In this document: one piece after another, positions 36,748 to 45,888 of the stretch | How positions within the stretch are numbered: the first letter of the stretch is position 1 | How the letters are laid out: every line of letters begins with the position of its first letter | Assembly (NCBI RefSeq): GCF_000209165.1 | Contig: NC_009043.1 | Span: 868,001-932,000 of the forward strand | Direction: 5' to 3' | Length of the DNA stretch: 64,000 nt | From: Scheffersomyces stipitis CBS 6054 | Lineage: Eukaryota > Ascomycota > Pichiomycetes > Serinales > Debaryomycetaceae | The notes under the pieces: generated by a model | Told to the model about the DNA's origin: nothing | Databases searched by the model: none | The model's input: the letters and a program-made list of their open reading frames with translations, nothing else | Translations under genes and position numbers: made by a program

Positions 36748-38706
36748 CTATTGTTTTTCTAATTTCGCAATCAAGGCATATCTGAAGGGTTTACCTTTGT
36801 TATCAAACACTGCTTGAACTGGCAATACACCAACAGCATTCTTCCCAACAATTGAGAAGATGTCAATAAAGTCATTTTGAGTCGATAAAACCTCAATATA
36901 ATTAGTTTTGTTGTACTTAGCGATAAAGTCAGTTGCAACAGTGCTATCATCAGTGAACAAAGTAGCTATTCTTTCACTATTACTGACATTTACAACGCTA
37001 CTTGTGTCGAATTTACTGACATCTTCCAACAATACTTCCTTGCCTTGATCATTATCTTCGTCATCATCTGAATCGTGGTACATATCCACCAACTTCTCAT
37101 AACTGAGCCCACCCCATTCTATATTTGCTCCCTTAGGCAAAGATTTGACTTTGACAATTACCATTTGAGGGGAGTTCGAAGAACTTTCAAAGTCAGAGTT
37201 GTAAGCATCCCATGCCCAAGATGCCGTTGGAACATAACTGTTTTTAGTGACAAAGCATATTACCTGTGCAAGCTTCTTTACTCCCACCAAACTCTTGACT
37301 TTGTGAAGGTGTTCCAAAGATAACAATGAATTATATGTGATATCAGCCTCATTAAGAACCATACTACTTGGGACTAATGGGATTTGTCCAGATAGTGTCG
37401 CTAATTTGTAAGTTTCTCTTTGTTCTACTGTTGTCTGTGAATATGGGCCAATGTTTTGCGGTGCCCAGTAAGACCGAGAGCGAATATGTAAACCTGTCTT
37501 CTTGTCTGCGTTTTGATCTTTCAACACTATGCAAGATAACATTATAGAAGAGGGAAGTTCTGTCTCAATACAGATTCTTGATGGTGGAAGATATAGGTTT
37601 TCGAAGCTCTTGCTATATATTCCGTTTACTTTTTCGAATAGAGACATATCTGACAAAAGCAAAGTGATATGCTGAATGTTGTTGAAGCTGAGCTTAGCGT
37701 CTTCCAATAATGAGGCTAGTTTCATGAAAATATCAGCCGTATTCTCTTCTGGGCTATCTTTGTCGGACATTAGATTCGATATATACAATTTTGTCTCCGT
37801 AGACTTAATGACTACATCCAAATTAAGCTTTTCGGAAGTTAAGCTCTTCGGTTGAGTTTCTGTTTCCTTAATCTGAAGAGTCAGGATATCAAGAACTGGT
37901 GCTGAACCGAGAATATTGGAAAATTCTTCTTTTAACAAAGGAGGACAAGCGATCTTAGTCCATTGGAAATGTTCTTTGTCAAGAACTTTGACCTTTACTC
38001 TCAAGTATGAAACATCATCACTGGAATGGTCGATCACTTCTCTGTCAGTAATCTCCAATTTCTTCTTGAATATAGGAGAATCTAAAACAATTGTTTCAAA
38101 TTCTCCTCCTTCACCACATATATGAACGTCGTACATCAGATTCAACTTGACCAACGTAGGAAACATTTCTGTTATTGACTTTCCCAACATGGTTGAGTTA
38201 AGACCAATGGCTGCAACCTTTATAAGTCTAGCATCCAATTGGTATCTGATCATCTCTTGCATCAATTCGTACTGGTCTCGCTGCCAAAGATAAGCCAAAG
38301 AAGTAAGATTCAATCTTCCACATACATTTTCGACCCTGGTTCTCTGGTAATGTGAAAGAATGGCTCCACAACTGACGGCTACTACATCTGGATGAGCTTC
38401 TTTGACCAGCTTCAATAGTTTGTACAAGTCTTCGATCTCGTCATTTTCAGTCTTGGAATACTCCAACAGCTGATTTGTTGAACCTCCCGTGATGGCCTGT
38501 CTATAAATTGGAACACCTAAGCATTCAGAGTAGCTATCTATGATATCATGACCTACGGTCTGAAACATGAATGAATCAATCTCATCCTTGTTCTGTTCCT
38601 CAGGATATAAATTTGCAAGTGCTACCAATTCGTGTCCATTGGAAAGACAATGATGAATATTGAAGAACGAATCCTTGCCACCAGAAATTAAGGCTACGAA
38701 CTTCAT
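36748..38706 (-). CDS. DPH6: Diphthine--ammonia ligase
   Basis: Performs the last step of diphthamide synthesis on eEF2, amidating diphthine with ammonia and ATP in the cytosol. The preferred start is 38706 (MKFVALISGGKDS), giving 652 aa against 685 in Saccharomyces. An upstream in-frame Met at 38949 would add 81 unrelated residues and displace the nucleotide-binding motif from the N-terminus. The PP-loop SGGKDSFFN at about 8-16 marks the ATP-binding domain (about 1-230). The C-terminal half holds two RidA/YjgF-like domains, as in fungal Dph6; GPYSQTT near 427 and the conserved LSGQIPL are visible. It converges with INO4 (153 bp between stops). Confidence 0.93.
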   Translation of the reverse strand: MKFVALISGGKDSFFNIHHCLSNGHELVALANLYPEEQNKDEIDSFMFQTVGHDIIDSYSECLGVPIYRQAITGGSTNQLLEYSKTENDEIEDLYKLLKLVKEAHPDVVAVSCGAILSHYQRTRVENVCGRLNLTSLAYLWQRDQYELMQEMIRYQLDARLIKVAAIGLNSTMLGKSITEMFPTLVKLNLMYDVHICGEGGEFETIVLDSPIFKKKLEITDREVIDHSSDDVSYLRVKVKVLDKEHFQWTKIACPPLLKEEFSNILGSAPVLDILTLQIKETETQPKSLTSEKLNLDVVIKSTETKLYISNLMSDKDSPEENTADIFMKLASLLEDAKLSFNNIQHITLLLSDMSLFEKVNGIYSKSFENLYLPPSRICIETELPSSIMLSCIVLKDQNADKKTGLHIRSRSYWAPQNIGPYSQTTVEQRETYKLATLSGQIPLVPSSMVLNEADITYNSLLSLEHLHKVKSLVGVKKLAQVICFVTKNSYVPTASWAWDAYNSDFESSSNSPQMVIVKVKSLPKGANIEWGGLSYEKLVDMYHDSDDDEDNDQGKEVLLEDVSKFDTSSVVNVSNSERIATLFTDDSTVATDFIAKYNKTNYIEVLSTQNDFIDIFSIVGKNAVGVLPVQAVFDNKGKPFRYALIAKLEKQ

Positions 38707-39351
38707 TGTGAAACTTGCTTTGGGTAGTAGCGTAGATATTATGAAGTATGAAATGTCGCAATCAAGGTTATATATATTTGCAATGTCGCAAGAGATGCAA
38801 ACGACATTATTAGTTAAGATATGTTGAAGAGATGTCCAAGAAGTGCTAAAAAATTGAGTAATTACTGAAAAATCAGTGGTTTGGAGTAAAGAATGTCCTA
38901 ATGCATCAAGACTAGTGAGACAACGAGTCTGGTTCGAAAGTACCCACAAGAAATCCGTTATTCAGCTACAGATATGATCATCTTTTCTTTATTAGAAAGA
39001 GACCGAAAATTTAAAGAAGAGAATTTGTACCAAGTCCAGTGCTTTTTCTAACAAGAATAACATACTCATACCGCTTAAAAGATAGAAGCATTAAGAGAGT
39101 TTCGTTACTACTTATCTATTGATTGCAAAAAGTAGGTTCCACTAGAACGGGTTGCGTATGCAGTCTCTGATTGAGCCTGAAAACTACGCTTACAGCTACA
39201 ACTAGAGAGTAAACTACAGAACTAAGTACAGGCGAGTGCGAAAATTTTTTTCTGTCGTCTCTACAGTCGCAGCTGTATAAAAGAATTTTTCAATCCTCTT
39301 CCAATTTTTTTTATTAGTTTCTCCTTTTCTTCATCACAGAAGACAGTTAAC
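38707..39351. other. Divergent promoter region, DPH6 / RPS9
   Basis: 645 bases. The last 110 before RPS9 are T- and pyrimidine-rich with a TATAAAAG at about 39275-39282. Unlike RPS26 and RPL21, I see no TTAGGG palindrome or CACGTG here. Confidence 0.5.
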
Positions 39352-40374
39352 ATGCCACGTATGTAATACTAGATGATACTAACAGAACAGCAATAACTTC
39401 ATACAAATGATTCTGCACCAGCTCTCGAGTTGTTCGCTGTTTCATTGAGGTTCGGGTCCTCGTTTCTTTGAATTACTTCAGAGATAATTTTTTATTTATT
39501 GGGGCTGAATTCCCGACACTTCAGTCTCAAGCTACATAACGCAAGTAACCTTGAGTTAGCATACTTTGTATGTTACTCTTGGGTCTTCGACTTTGCCAAG
39601 CTATACCGTATCACCTTCAGGGTTGATTTTTTGAATGTAGAAGTTCGAAAATTCTAGCACACCTAGACGGTGAAAACGGTATATTGCCCAGCAAGTTACA
39701 TTGAGTGATGTGGTTTTAAAAAATTAGATCTGTAGTAACTAAGTAACGTAGAGTGTACCCGTGTTGTTTTGTGCCCAAATTCTTAAAAACAATATGCTAA
39801 CATGTAAATAGGTGCTCCAAGAACTTACTCTAAGACTTACACCGTCCCAAAGCAACCTTACGAATCCACTCGTTTGGACGCTGAATTGAAGTTGGCCGGT
39901 GAATACGGTTTGAAGAACAAGAGAGAAATCTACAGAATTGGTTTCCAATTGTCCAAGATCAGAAGAGCTGCTCGTGACCTTTTGACCAGAGATGAAAAGG
40001 ACCCAAAGAGATTGTTCGAAGGTAACGCTTTGATCAGAAGATTGGTCAGAGTCGGTGTCTTGTCCGAAGACAAGATGAAGTTGGATTACGTCTTGGCTTT
40101 GAGAATCGAAGATTTCTTGGAAAGAAGATTGCAAACCCAAGTCTTCAAGTTGGGTTTGGCTAGATCCATCCACCACGCCAGAGTCTTGATCACCCAAAGA
40201 CACATTGCCGTTGGTAAGCAAATCGTCAACATCCCATCTTTCACCGTCAGATTGGACTCCCAAAAGCACATTGACTTTGCTCACAACTCCCCATACGGAG
40301 GTGGCAGAGCCGGTAGAGTTAAGAGAAAGAACCAAGGTAAGGGTGGTGACGAAGGTGCCGAAGACGAAGAATAA
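39352..40374 (+). CDS. RPS9: 40S ribosomal protein uS4 (one intron)
   Basis: Small-subunit ribosomal protein that helps form the mRNA entry site and supports decoding accuracy. Exon 1 is only seven bases (39352-39358). The intron is 39359-39811 with GTATGT, branch point TGCTAAC at 39795-39801 and acceptor ATAG. Exon 2 is 39812-40374. The joined product is 189 aa, beginning [12 protein letters not shown], and includes the S4 RNA-binding region ([25 protein letters not shown], roughly 105-130). An intron after the first few codons is conserved in yeast RPS9. Codon bias is extreme and there is no in-frame CTG. The acidic tail after [11 protein letters not shown] is usual in fungi. Confidence 0.97.
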
Positions 40375-40868
40375 ATTACTTAATCTACTAATATCATTCT
40401 TGTATTTAATAGTTTATCTTCCCCTTTTCTCATCAATATAATTGGTTTTTATATTTCCATTCATTTCATTATGTAGATTATCAATATATTTCAGTATTTC
40501 AAGTACAAAATAAAGTAAACAGTAGTTGAAAGGCCACAACTGGAAGTCAATGGCGTATACACAAATTATGTCATTCACCCTGAATGCAGCTGCAGTTGCT
40601 AACATCATATACGGCTATAGCCATCTGGTACCCTTCGAAAGGATAGCACTATTGATCTCATTCACATCATTATTAGTCACGTGAAATATCAATATATGAG
40701 GGCTTGTGCCCTAATGAAGCTTCCTGCAGTACCATTCCTGCGAAATGAAAATTTTCAATTACCCTCACCGTTTGCGAAACTGGCTGCACCATAGAAAATT
40801 TACCTATACAATAGTTATTAGAGAATTTTCTGTTTCTAGATTTTGATAGTTCACCAATAATAATTAAA
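40375..40868. other. Intergenic region RPS9 to RPL21 with RPL21 promoter
   Basis: 494 bases holding the CACGTG and AGGGC-N4-GCCCT elements listed separately. Otherwise AT-rich, with no gene seen. Confidence 0.5.
40678..40714. promoter_or_regulatory. Cbf1-like box plus Tbf1-like inverted repeat before RPL21
   Basis: CACGTG at 40678-40683 and AGGGC-TTGT-GCCCT at 40699-40712, extended on the right to TAA. The AGGG and CCCT arms are six bases apart, the same geometry as the RPS26 palindrome, though the inner bases differ. It lies about 155-190 bp before the ATG. Confidence 0.55.
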
Positions 40869-41823
40869 GATGGGTAAATCGTAAGTGACATATACAACAG
40901 TGGAGATACACAGGGAACTATAGACAGAATAATGAAAGAGCTACCATACGAGATAATGATCATGAAGAATGTCATATCAAGGATGACTATTTGTAAAACA
41001 ATTGGGAATGAGGAATAAGCAAGCAAGAACTTCGAATATCTTGTGGGTATTTGAAAAAGATATAAAAGACTCGAATACGAAGGTCGTATAATCCAGAAAG
41101 ATTGAAGATGACCAATAGTGTTATACCATGAAATGTAGAGGAGAGAAACTAGTGGAGAATTCATTCAAAACCAGGTTCTGATAGTATTGATGAACTATTC
41201 AAGGAGCATCAGTTCCATTCAGAGAATATTCAGAACTAGAGATAAAGCTAAAATGAAAAGGATCTATTCCATAAGACTATCAACGATAACTAATTCATCT
41301 ATAGTACCTGTATCAATATTTCTTAAGTTTTCAATTACTAACACCTTATAGTCGTGGTTACAGATCCGGTACTCGTTACGCTTTCCAACGTGACTTCAAG
41401 AAGCATGGTACTATTGCTTTGTCCACCTACTTGAAGGTTTACAAGGTCGGTGACATTGTTGACATCAAGGCCAACGGTGCTGTCCAAAAGGGTATGCCAC
41501 ACAAGTACTACCACGGTAAGACTGGTATTGTCTACAACGTCACCAAGTCTTCTGTTGGTGTCATCATCAACAAGGTTGTTGGTCACAGATATCTTGAAAA
41601 GAGAGTCAACTTGAGAGTTGAACACATCAAGCACTCTGCTTGTCGTCAAGAATTCTTGAACAGAGTCAAGTCCAACGCTGCTGCTAAGAAGGAAGCCAAG
41701 GCCAACGGTCAACAAGTCCAATTGAAGAGACAACCAGCCAAGCCAAGAGGTTCCAGAATCATTACCACTGAAGGTAACATTCCTCAAACCTTGGCCCCAG
41801 TTCCTTACGAAACTTTCATTTAA
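40869..41823 (+). CDS. RPL21: 60S ribosomal protein eL21 (one intron)
   Basis: Large-subunit ribosomal protein near the 5S rRNA. Exon 1 is 11 bases (40869-40879, MGKS). The intron is 40880-41351 with GTAAGT, TACTAAC at 41336-41342 and acceptor TATAG. Exon 2 is 41352-41823. The joined product is 160 aa, exactly the Saccharomyces length, beginning MGKSRGYRSGTRYAF and ending YETFI, with KGMPHKYYHGKTG and VNLRVEHIKHS intact. Codon bias is strong with no CTG. A 163-codon open frame lies antisense to the intron region, but it has no family features and I do not call it. Confidence 0.97.
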
Positions 41824-42080
41824 ATGGTTTATTTATATTTTTGTGATAGAATCTTGGGACACTCATACTTCTAATTAAAAAATTAATGCACGTAGTAAAA
41901 AGAGCAAGAGTGTAGAGAATGTAGAGAGTGAGAAAAGCAACATGATACATCCATCTAACTATCGAAGTATTCCTAGAAACTCGGAAGCATTTCAATTCTG
42001 ACATTTATACCCTGGAAAGTCGACTTGTACTTCCGCACTTCTTTAGCGAGAGAACAACAAACTCTCTTTGTAGCGCATAG

Positions 42081-42086
42081 CACGTG
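42081..42086. promoter_or_regulatory. CACGTG box before COY1
   Basis: CACGTG 85-90 bp before the COY1 ATG. The same hexamer lies 85-190 bp before COX13, the lyase gene, INO4 and RPL21. Cbf1 or an Ino2/Ino4-type bHLH dimer could bind. Confidence 0.4.
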
Positions 42087-42170
42087 ACTCAACAACCTGA
42101 TCGTAGTTAATATTAAGGAAACACATTGTACTGATCTGATTCTATTCTTCTAAAATTGTAGATTATCTTA

Positions 42171-44276
42171 ATGTCAGAAGAAGCTCCTCCCGTTCGCCTG
42201 GACTTGGATGTCAATGGCAGTATCCTGAAGGAAGGCACCCCTGCCACTGCTGGAGGGAAGACCCTGAATATGTTCCTGAATGCCCTTCAAACATGGACCG
42301 AGATCGATCTTCCATCCTTGCAGAAGAAGCTAGACGAGCAGGGATTGGAATTGAAAGACGATCAGAAGACGTCTCTACTCAGTAGAAAGAATTTGGCCGC
42401 GAAAACAAAGGAGTTTCGGAAGTTAGAAGACTCGGAAAAGTTGGAGCAGTTCAAACATCTTTTGAAATTGTATCAAAACGAAATTGACCAGCTTACCACC
42501 AAGAAAAAGTCTGTAGAAAACTACTTTTTTGGCTTTTATAGATTGTTAGCAGAGGCTCCTGATCCACGTCCTCTTCTTGAATTGTCTTTAGATTCGGTAC
42601 TAGAATCGTCAGAGACTGACTCGTTGAAGCGTGAGATCGAGAGATTGAGCGACGAATTGACTAAGAAAGCAGATTATGACCAATTGAAACAGAGGTTATT
42701 AAGAAACGAACAGAAGGCTGCTGAGTTGCTCAGTTCCAAATTGATCGCCAAAGAGGACGAGTTCAAAGCATTAATCGAAGAGAAGGAAACGAATTGGTTG
42801 GAACAGGAGAAACAGTTCAAGTTCCAGATCAAGAAGGCACAACAACAAATCGAAGAATTGCGTACTTCTAAGGAAGTCACTGAATTACAATTGGACTCTC
42901 AAAACAGACAGCAACCCTCAGGCGAGTCAGCTTCTGCTTCTGTATTGGCTGAACTTGACATGGTCACCAGAGATGCTGAATCATCTAAGAAGAGAATGTA
43001 TGAATTGGAAAGAAGAAACGAAGAGTTGCGCAGAGAGCTTTCCAAGTCGAAAAATGATATTGAGATCCAAAGTTTGAGGGAAGAGTCTTCCAAAAAAGTC
43101 TCAGAACTCGAAGGAGAAAATGCATTGCTTCTTGCCAATCTTGACCAAACCAGAAGAAAGTTGGAGAACTCTTCTAAGGAAAACTCAAGCAAGGTAGAAT
43201 CTTTGAACAGAGACATTTCACAGTTGAACGTAGAAATCAAGAATCTCAAGACTCACTTGGACAAGACCAGCGACTACGATGAATTGAAACACGAATTGCA
43301 TTTATTAAAACAAATAGAGTTTGGCCACGACGACGATGAAACGGAAAATAACGAAGAGGGCACTTCCAAGACGATCGACTCTATATTGATAGAGAGAAAT
43401 AAGGTATTGACCCAGGAATTGGCTGATTATAGAGCCCAGCATGAAGACTTGATGTCTAAGGTCAGCCAGTTGGAAGCTGTCGTGAGCGTTACTAATCAGG
43501 AATTGACTAGGATTCAAATGTTGAACGACCAGTTGGAAAATGACTTAGTTGAGTTCCAAGATGCTTCCAATAGCAACAAATTTAACGACAATGCTAGTAT
43601 AATTTCAAGCATGAGTCGTATGACGAGGGGACCCAGAAATGGCAGTCTTCTACCAAGTTCTGAGGAACCGTCTATTTTGCCAATCATCACCAAACAGAGA
43701 GACAGATTCAGAGACAGAAATAATGAGTTGGAGGAAGAACTCAAGAAACAGTACGCTCTAGTAAGCACATTGAAGCGTGAAATAAACAACTTGAAGAAAG
43801 ACAACGAGGAGTTGTACGAAAGAACAAGATATCTAGCATCATTCAAGCACAATACAGAAGTGTCACAAGCTGTATCTTCTAGATCAGGTAGGAAGCTTCT
43901 TCAACCAAAAGCTAATGTTTCTATCGATCTTGAAAGCAACCCATACCAACAAAGCTACGAGAGTAAATTGCACCCCATCGAGCAATTCAGAATGCGCGAA
44001 CAAGAGAGAATTAACTCCAAATTGTCGCCTTTAGAAAGAATGTTTATTTCCTTGACTAGAGCCATTTTGGCCACCAGAGCATCTCGTATGTTGTTCATGG
44101 TGTATTGTCTAGGATTGCATTGTGTAGTCATGTTCATTACCATTTACGCCATGAGTCTAAACACACTCCAGATCCCTGAAGTTGGTCTCAACCATAGCAC
44201 AGGAGGCATAGCCAGCGGCGAGGCGGGATCTGTAGATACTTTGCACCAGGTCGCAGGAGATATTCTTCAGAGGTAG
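42171..44276 (+). CDS. COY1: Golgi membrane protein of the CASP family
   Basis: Tail-anchored Golgi coiled-coil protein related to mammalian CASP, acting in intra-Golgi retrograde traffic and tethering. It is 701 aa. The N-terminal conserved block contains SRKNLAAKTKEFRKLEDSEKLEQF and LLAEAPDPRPLLE. Heptad coiled coil runs from about 145 to 580. The CASP C-terminal signature SPLERMFISLTRAILATR is followed by one membrane span (about 642-662, MLFMVYCLGLHCVVMFITIYAM) and a short lumenal tail. Four CTG codons within the first 45 codons, in the poorly conserved N-terminal extension, would read as Ser in this clade. Confidence 0.93.
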   Translation: MSEEAPPVRLDLDVNGSILKEGTPATAGGKTLNMFLNALQTWTEIDLPSLQKKLDEQGLELKDDQKTSLLSRKNLAAKTKEFRKLEDSEKLEQFKHLLKLYQNEIDQLTTKKKSVENYFFGFYRLLAEAPDPRPLLELSLDSVLESSETDSLKREIERLSDELTKKADYDQLKQRLLRNEQKAAELLSSKLIAKEDEFKALIEEKETNWLEQEKQFKFQIKKAQQQIEELRTSKEVTELQLDSQNRQQPSGESASASVLAELDMVTRDAESSKKRMYELERRNEELRRELSKSKNDIEIQSLREESSKKVSELEGENALLLANLDQTRRKLENSSKENSSKVESLNRDISQLNVEIKNLKTHLDKTSDYDELKHELHLLKQIEFGHDDDETENNEEGTSKTIDSILIERNKVLTQELADYRAQHEDLMSKVSQLEAVVSVTNQELTRIQMLNDQLENDLVEFQDASNSNKFNDNASIISSMSRMTRGPRNGSLLPSSEEPSILPIITKQRDRFRDRNNELEEELKKQYALVSTLKREINNLKKDNEELYERTRYLASFKHNTEVSQAVSSRSGRKLLQPKANVSIDLESNPYQQSYESKLHPIEQFRMREQERINSKLSPLERMFISLTRAILATRASRMLFMVYCLGLHCVVMFITIYAMSLNTLQIPEVGLNHSTGGIASGEAGSVDTLHQVAGDILQR

Positions 44277-44944
44277 GTATAACCTAAAATAATGATATAT
44301 ATTGCAATAATGTAAAATGGATGATGCCGCCTATAGTATAATAAGTAAATCATGTACAGTGAAAAACTTATCTAATGTGAAGTCATCTTTATCCTTATAT
44401 AATGCAAAGCATTTAATTCTAGTACTTATATGTGAGTAAATAACTTATCTAGTAGTTCAATTTTATGAACAAATTCATCAAGTTAAACTGCTAAGAACTG
44501 AATGCACCATATTTGTCGGTTCTAATTCTACATTTACTTACACTATCCAGATTGCTTCTCCCTCCTTTCTCCCATATACTATCGTAAATGAAGTCAGCTG
44601 CAAAATGCATTGTTCATTAATTGCTGTGAGCTCACTTATCTGCAATTTTCCATTTGAGTATTAAGGCTCTATCTGAAACGTTCAAAAAATATTCACGTTT
44701 AGCATACGTTATCATTCACACTACAGCCTCACCACACAAACGGAATTTCATCACCAATGCTCTAAACACTGGTGCCATTCATCAAAAGGGCTCATACGGT
44801 AGCGCTACTTGTCGGGTCACATGGCGGTGCAACCAATCCCAAAAAGGGAGGATCGTCATCTACCTGCGTAGAATATAATTGCCACCATTGAATCAACCCC
44901 TGATTCTGGAATAGGAGGAAATATATAAATCCAGCACAATCACG
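44277..44944. other. Intergenic region after COY1
   Basis: 668 bases. The first half is AT-rich 3' flank. The second half contains a featureless 74-codon frame (44654-44878) and, close to the next ATG, TATATAAAT at about 44921-44929, a likely TATA element. Confidence 0.5.
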
Positions 44945-45277
44945 ATGAATCCTTTATTGTTCAATATCTTAGTATTCACTTCTTTGTATTTCTTCTACAA
45001 GTACTATAACGGAATGGCAGGCGAAGAAACAAATAAACCCTCTGCTCAAGAGCAAGAGAAGACTCTTTTCGACCCAGATAACTTGATGGTCAACATTGGT
45101 GGAAAACAAGTGCCATTCAACAAGATCAACAAACCTCACCACGTAGTGCTTGACCCTCTGTTGCACAAGCCCAAGGTTGATGTTGCAAGCTTCCCCGATT
45201 TAGAGCCTGAAGCCAAGCAGAGAGAAGCCGAGTTGGCAGCAGCCAGAGCTGGCGAAAAGGCAAAGAAGGACGAATAG
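44945..45277 (+). CDS. Small single-span membrane protein of unknown function
   Basis: 110 aa, not recognised. A hydrophobic N-terminal segment (about 4-20, LLFNILVFTSLYFFYKYY) is followed by a soluble, charged domain with LFDPDNLMVNIGGKQVPFNK at about 41-60 and a Lys/Glu/Ala-rich helical tail (81-110). It looks like a small N-anchored protein of the ER or mitochondrial outer membrane with a cytosolic C-terminus; location is inference. It has its own likely TATA element 16-24 bp before the ATG and a normal start. Codon use resembles neighbouring real genes, including well-used TTG and AAG, supporting coding. I cannot offer an ortholog. Confidence 0.7.
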   Translation: MNPLLFNILVFTSLYFFYKYYNGMAGEETNKPSAQEQEKTLFDPDNLMVNIGGKQVPFNKINKPHHVVLDPLLHKPKVDVASFPDLEPEAKQREAELAAARAGEKAKKDE

Positions 45278-45888
45278 GATCTGGTATTTATAAAATCTTG
45301 GTTATATAGTTAATTCACATTCTTTTGACAGTCTCTTCAATCAATTGATTATGTAGGGGAACTACAGAGGTTGCGTAGCATGATGTAGACAGTTAGGTGG
45401 AAGTTCGAACAAAAAACCACAATGATAGAATCCTGAAACAATGGGATGATATAATGAGCAAAGTTGAAAGACTACTGTGAATCTGTGATATCTTCGGTTG
45501 TTATGACTTACTGTAGGTAAAAGTAACAATAAGTTTGTTTAAGTTAACAATTCAGCTAATTAGAAATTGTACATCGTACCTGTACTACACATACACGTTA
45601 CACGCACATATCAAATCCACCTACACATAATGGACAATTCATATCTCTCTCCATATCTACACCAAACTCCATACCTCCGGTGTCGCCTCCTAAGCGATAT
45701 CACTCCACAGTATTGGCAAGAGAGGTTGCGTGTGTCGCTGCAACCTGCGACATTTCCCTTGATTCCATACGCGACGCGACATCATTATCAAGAGGATTTC
45801 TCTACCAGAGCGATATATAACCAAGCATTTACAACTGCCCTTCACCCATTCTTACAGTTCAATTTTCTCTACACACAATCGTCTGACC
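45278..45888. other. Intergenic region before DCR2
   Basis: 611 bases, C/A-rich on the + strand from 45590. An open frame (45567-46082) overlaps the DCR2 start in another frame and lacks any family feature. No gene called. Confidence 0.5.

Noticed and set aside
39739..40335. 198-codon open frame antisense to RPS9
   Set aside because: Shadow of the extreme codon bias of RPS9; the protein is Ser/Val-rich without family features. The same explanation covers antisense frames over RPS26, RPL21 and COX13.
40673..41164. 163-codon minus-strand frame antisense to the RPL21 promoter and intron
   Set aside because: Hydrophobic but without recognisable motif, and it overlaps required promoter and splice signals of RPL21. 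A chance open frame is more likely; conservation would be needed to revive it.
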